Positions 6,800 through 8,385 of a stretch of DNA of 8,385 bases are shown one piece after another. The notes beneath the pieces were generated by a model. It searched no databases, was not told the DNA's origin, and was given only the letters and a program-made list of their open reading frames with translations. The position numbers were made by a program, and so were the translations under genes. Each line of letters starts with the position of its first letter. Position 1 is the first letter of the stretch. This DNA is from Alphaproteobacteria bacterium MarineAlpha3_Bin4 (GTDB lineage Bacteria; Pseudomonadota; Alphaproteobacteria; Rhodospirillales; Casp-alpha2): assembly GCA_002938045.1 (NCBI GenBank), contig PTLJ01000052.1:1-8385 (forward strand), written 5' to 3'.

Positions 6800-7777
6800 A
6801 TGCGACCCACCGATAATTTCAGGATTGATCCCGAGTTGCAGCCTGACCCCGACCGGTTGGCCTTCGACCTGGACCGCGCGTTGTCGTCATTAGTGCTCGT
6901 GCACTCCAAGATCCCGGAGCAGGGATTTACGGCGCCAACGCTCGGCGCGGAGCGGACCGGGCATGGGGTATTGATTCGCGAGGACGGCCTGATACTGACC
7001 ATCGGCTACCTGATTGTCGAGGCGGAGACCGTCTGGCTGCTTGACAATCACGGCGACGCCATCCCGGCTCACGTCGTTGGCTACGACCAGGAAACAGGTT
7101 TTGGCCTGGTGCAGGCCTTGAACCCGCTCAATATCCCGGTAATGGAAATCGGAAGCTCGGACGCATTTGAGCCCGGCGACATGGTGATACTGGCCGGCCA
7201 CGGCGGGCGCGAGGCAGCGATCTCGGCGCATGTTGTGACAAAGCAGGAATTCGCTGGCTATTGGGAGTACGTCCTCGACGAAGCCATCTTCACGGCGCCG
7301 CCGCATCCGTTTTGGGGCGGTGCCGCGCTGATCGACCCAGCTGGCAAGCTGGTAGGTATCGGATCCTTGTTCGTGCAACACAACCCGAAGGATGAGACAC
7401 CGTTCGACGGCAACATGATTGTCCCCATCGATATACTCAAACCGGTATTCGAAGACATCGTCATGTACGGCCGTTCCAGCCAATCACCCAGGCCTTGGCT
7501 TGGCATGATCACTGCCGAGGCAGCCGGTAAGATTGTTGTTGCCGGGCTCGCCGACGGTGGCCCGGCGGAGCAGGCGGACTTGCGCGTCGGCGACCTGATT
7601 GTCGGCATTAACGGCGTGCCGGTAGTCGAGCTAGCGGCCATGTTCCGCCGCATCTGGGCCCTCGGCGACGCCGGTATCGACGTGCCGATGACGGTCTATC
7701 GAGACGGTGACGCCGTCAACATCCAGGTCCGTTCCGCCGACCGCGCCGACTTCCTAATCTCGCCACGCCTTCACTAG
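6800..7777 (+). CDS. HtrA-like (S1C) trypsin-fold PDZ protein lacking the catalytic triad
   Basis: A 325-residue protein with an HtrA-like layout: a short N-terminal leader without signal peptide or membrane helix, a trypsin-like double beta-barrel (about 25-215) and one PDZ domain (about 232-313) with PWLGM, GGPAEQADLRVGDLIVGINGVPV-type features (253-275). Each catalytic motif is recognisable but altered. GLILTIGYLIVEA (63-75) has Tyr70 where ILTNNHV has His. YDQETGFGLV (95-104) has Gly100 where D..TDLAL has Asp. PFWGGAALID (170-179) has no Ser where GNSGGPL does. It is therefore probably a pseudoprotease, perhaps binding peptides or partners in the cytosol. I recall similar proteins in other proteobacteria annotated only as trypsin-like peptidases. 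A GAGAAAGG-type ribosome site (6786-6793) precedes ATG 6800. It is divergent from the aldolase/GGT-like operon. Confidence 0.88.
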   Translation: MRPTDNFRIDPELQPDPDRLAFDLDRALSSLVLVHSKIPEQGFTAPTLGAERTGHGVLIREDGLILTIGYLIVEAETVWLLDNHGDAIPAHVVGYDQETGFGLVQALNPLNIPVMEIGSSDAFEPGDMVILAGHGGREAAISAHVVTKQEFAGYWEYVLDEAIFTAPPHPFWGGAALIDPAGKLVGIGSLFVQHNPKDETPFDGNMIVPIDILKPVFEDIVMYGRSSQSPRPWLGMITAEAAGKIVVAGLADGGPAEQADLRVGDLIVGINGVPVVELAAMFRRIWALGDAGIDVPMTVYRDGDAVNIQVRSADRADFLISPRLH

Positions 7778-7953
7778 ATGGCTGAAAAGGAAACGAACCG
7801 CCAGGGAGGAACGGCTCGTAGGGAGGGACGGGGAGGTGAAACCAGGAAATCAAATCTGATGCGACTATGGCATTTTCAGGTGTGCGACACAGTGACCGAC
7901 GTCACACGGCAATGACGCCGATGACTACGGGAGGCGAAAATGAGGGAGCGCCG
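7778..7953. other. Purine-rich spacer before alkB-like gene
   Basis: The spacer contains three GGGAGG motifs at 7804-7809, 7821-7826 and 7831-7836, plus another at 7929-7934. A cluster of short dyads lies at 7880-7907. A 45-codon open frame starts at ATG 7778, directly after the preceding stop, and ends at TGA 7913-7915. Its Arg/Gly-rich product and low GC at third positions make it an unlikely gene. No intrinsic terminator is evident. Confidence 0.5.
7942..7948 (+). promoter_or_regulatory. Shine-Dalgarno GAGGGAG favouring ATG 7954
   Basis: GAGGGAG sits five bases before ATG 7954 and is the best-placed ribosome site among the in-frame starts (7867, 7912, 7921, 7954) of the AlkB-like gene. 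Confidence 0.55.
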
Positions 7954-8385
7954 ATGGTGCTTATCTCTCGCAATCTCGCCGACGCTCATATTAGCCTCTA
8001 CCCGGCCGCCTTCGCCTCGAACGAGGCGGATGCTCTGTTCCGCGAGTTGCTGGGCGGTGTCGAATGGCGCCAGGAAACCATTAATTTGTTTGGCAGGCAC
8101 GTACGAATACCCCGCCTGACGGCTTGGTACGGCGATGCGCCCTACAGTTATTCTGGTTTGACCATGCAGCCCGAGCCGTGGACTGCGCAGTTACTTGCGA
8201 TCAAGGTGCGGACCGAGCAGTTGTCCGGTCATCGTTTCAACTGCGTCCTTCTCACCCGCTACCGCACCGGCCGTGATAGCATGTCCTGGCATAGCGACGA
8301 CGAGCCGGAATTGGGCCCAAACCCAGCGATCGCCTCGGTCAGCTTTGGTGCTTTGCGACGGTTCCGGTTGCGCCACCGGACCCGC
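7954..8385 (+). CDS. alkB: AlkB-family 2-oxoglutarate/Fe(II) dioxygenase, 3' end cut by window
   Basis: The frame is open to the last base, giving 144 residues of a protein that is usually about 190-220 long. It matches the AlkB/ALKBH2-3 family that oxidatively removes alkyl groups from damaged bases such as 1-methyladenine and 3-methylcytosine. Visible parts are the entry segment LYPAAFASNEADALFREL (15-32), VRIPRLTAWYGD (50-61), the VLLTRYRTGRDSM strand (98-110), Fe ligands H113 and D115 in WHSDDEPELG, and ASVSFGALRRFRLRH (127-141). The second Fe His and the 2-oxoglutarate-binding Arg lie beyond the window. T101-R-Y103 stands where AlkB has N120-R-Y122, so the Asn that contacts 2-oxoglutarate appears replaced by Thr. 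The start at 7954 is chosen from the Shine-Dalgarno site and the family N-terminus; in-frame ATGs at 7867, 7912 and 7921 are alternatives. It may have its own promoter or read through from the upstream gene. Confidence 0.88.
   Translation, partial: MVLISRNLADAHISLYPAAFASNEADALFRELLGGVEWRQETINLFGRHVRIPRLTAWYGDAPYSYSGLTMQPEPWTAQLLAIKVRTEQLSGHRFNCVLLTRYRTGRDSMSWHSDDEPELGPNPAIASVSFGALRRFRLRHRTR

Noticed and set aside
7795..7812. Pair of GAAC half-sites resembling an alphaproteobacterial LexA box before the AlkB-like gene
   Set aside because: The spacing between them is 10 bases rather than the 7 of the GAAC-N7-GAAC consensus.
7793..7819. Imperfect hairpin (ACGAACCG / CGGCTCGT) after the HtrA-like gene as a terminator
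   Set aside because: It has an internal A-C mismatch, an 11-base loop and no T-run after it.
7778..7915. A 45-codon open frame starting right after the HtrA-like stop and ending over ATG 7912
   Set aside because: The TAG-ATG and ATGA junctions are suggestive, but third-position composition is unlike neighbouring genes and the Arg/Gly-rich product has no recognisable feature.
7876..8100. A 74-codon minus-strand open frame
   Set aside because: Antisense to the N-terminal part of the AlkB-like gene, with no supporting motif.

Overview
The window looks like chromosomal DNA of a GC-rich alphaproteobacterium. The reasons are the tight dapF-mtaB-ftsY cluster, an FtsY without a long acidic N-terminal domain, and the style of the paralogues, several of which resemble families I know from Rhodospirillales/Rhizobiales-type genomes. 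This placement rests on recognised gene order and protein style, not on a database search. I see no mobile element, tRNA, rRNA or CRISPR array.

Layout. Positions 134-3918 (+) hold four co-directional genes: a QueG/CblC-like double [4Fe-4S] protein, dapF (diaminopimelate epimerase), mtaB (tRNA ms2t6A methylthiotransferase) and ftsY (SRP receptor GTPase). The last three are packed with ATGA stop/start overlaps and probably form one translationally coupled unit of housekeeping genes for cell wall/lysine synthesis, tRNA modification and membrane targeting. A gene-free 263-base stretch (3919-4181) follows; it carries protein-like but frame-broken fragments on the minus strand. Positions 4182-6604 (-) are a two-gene operon: a class II aldolase/adducin-family protein, then a gamma-glutamyltransferase-family Ntn-hydrolase. 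A 195-base divergent intergenic region separates it from a plus-strand HtrA-like protein with a PDZ domain (6800-7777). After a purine-rich, dyad-containing spacer, an AlkB-family 2-oxoglutarate dioxygenase starts at 7954 and runs off the window end.

The most notable theme is that four of the enzymes outside the housekeeping cluster appear to have changed active-site residues. The HtrA-like protein has lost all three triad residues. The GGT homologue lacks most residues that hold the gamma-glutamyl group in E. coli GGT but keeps the autoprocessing Thr. The aldolase-family protein keeps the metal histidines but not the catalytic acid. The AlkB homologue has Thr where the 2-oxoglutarate-binding Asn normally sits. 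These comparisons were made by eye against remembered motifs. I do not see a clear new defence or multi-gene system; the best candidate for undescribed biology is the aldolase-like/GGT-like operon facing the pseudoprotease gene.
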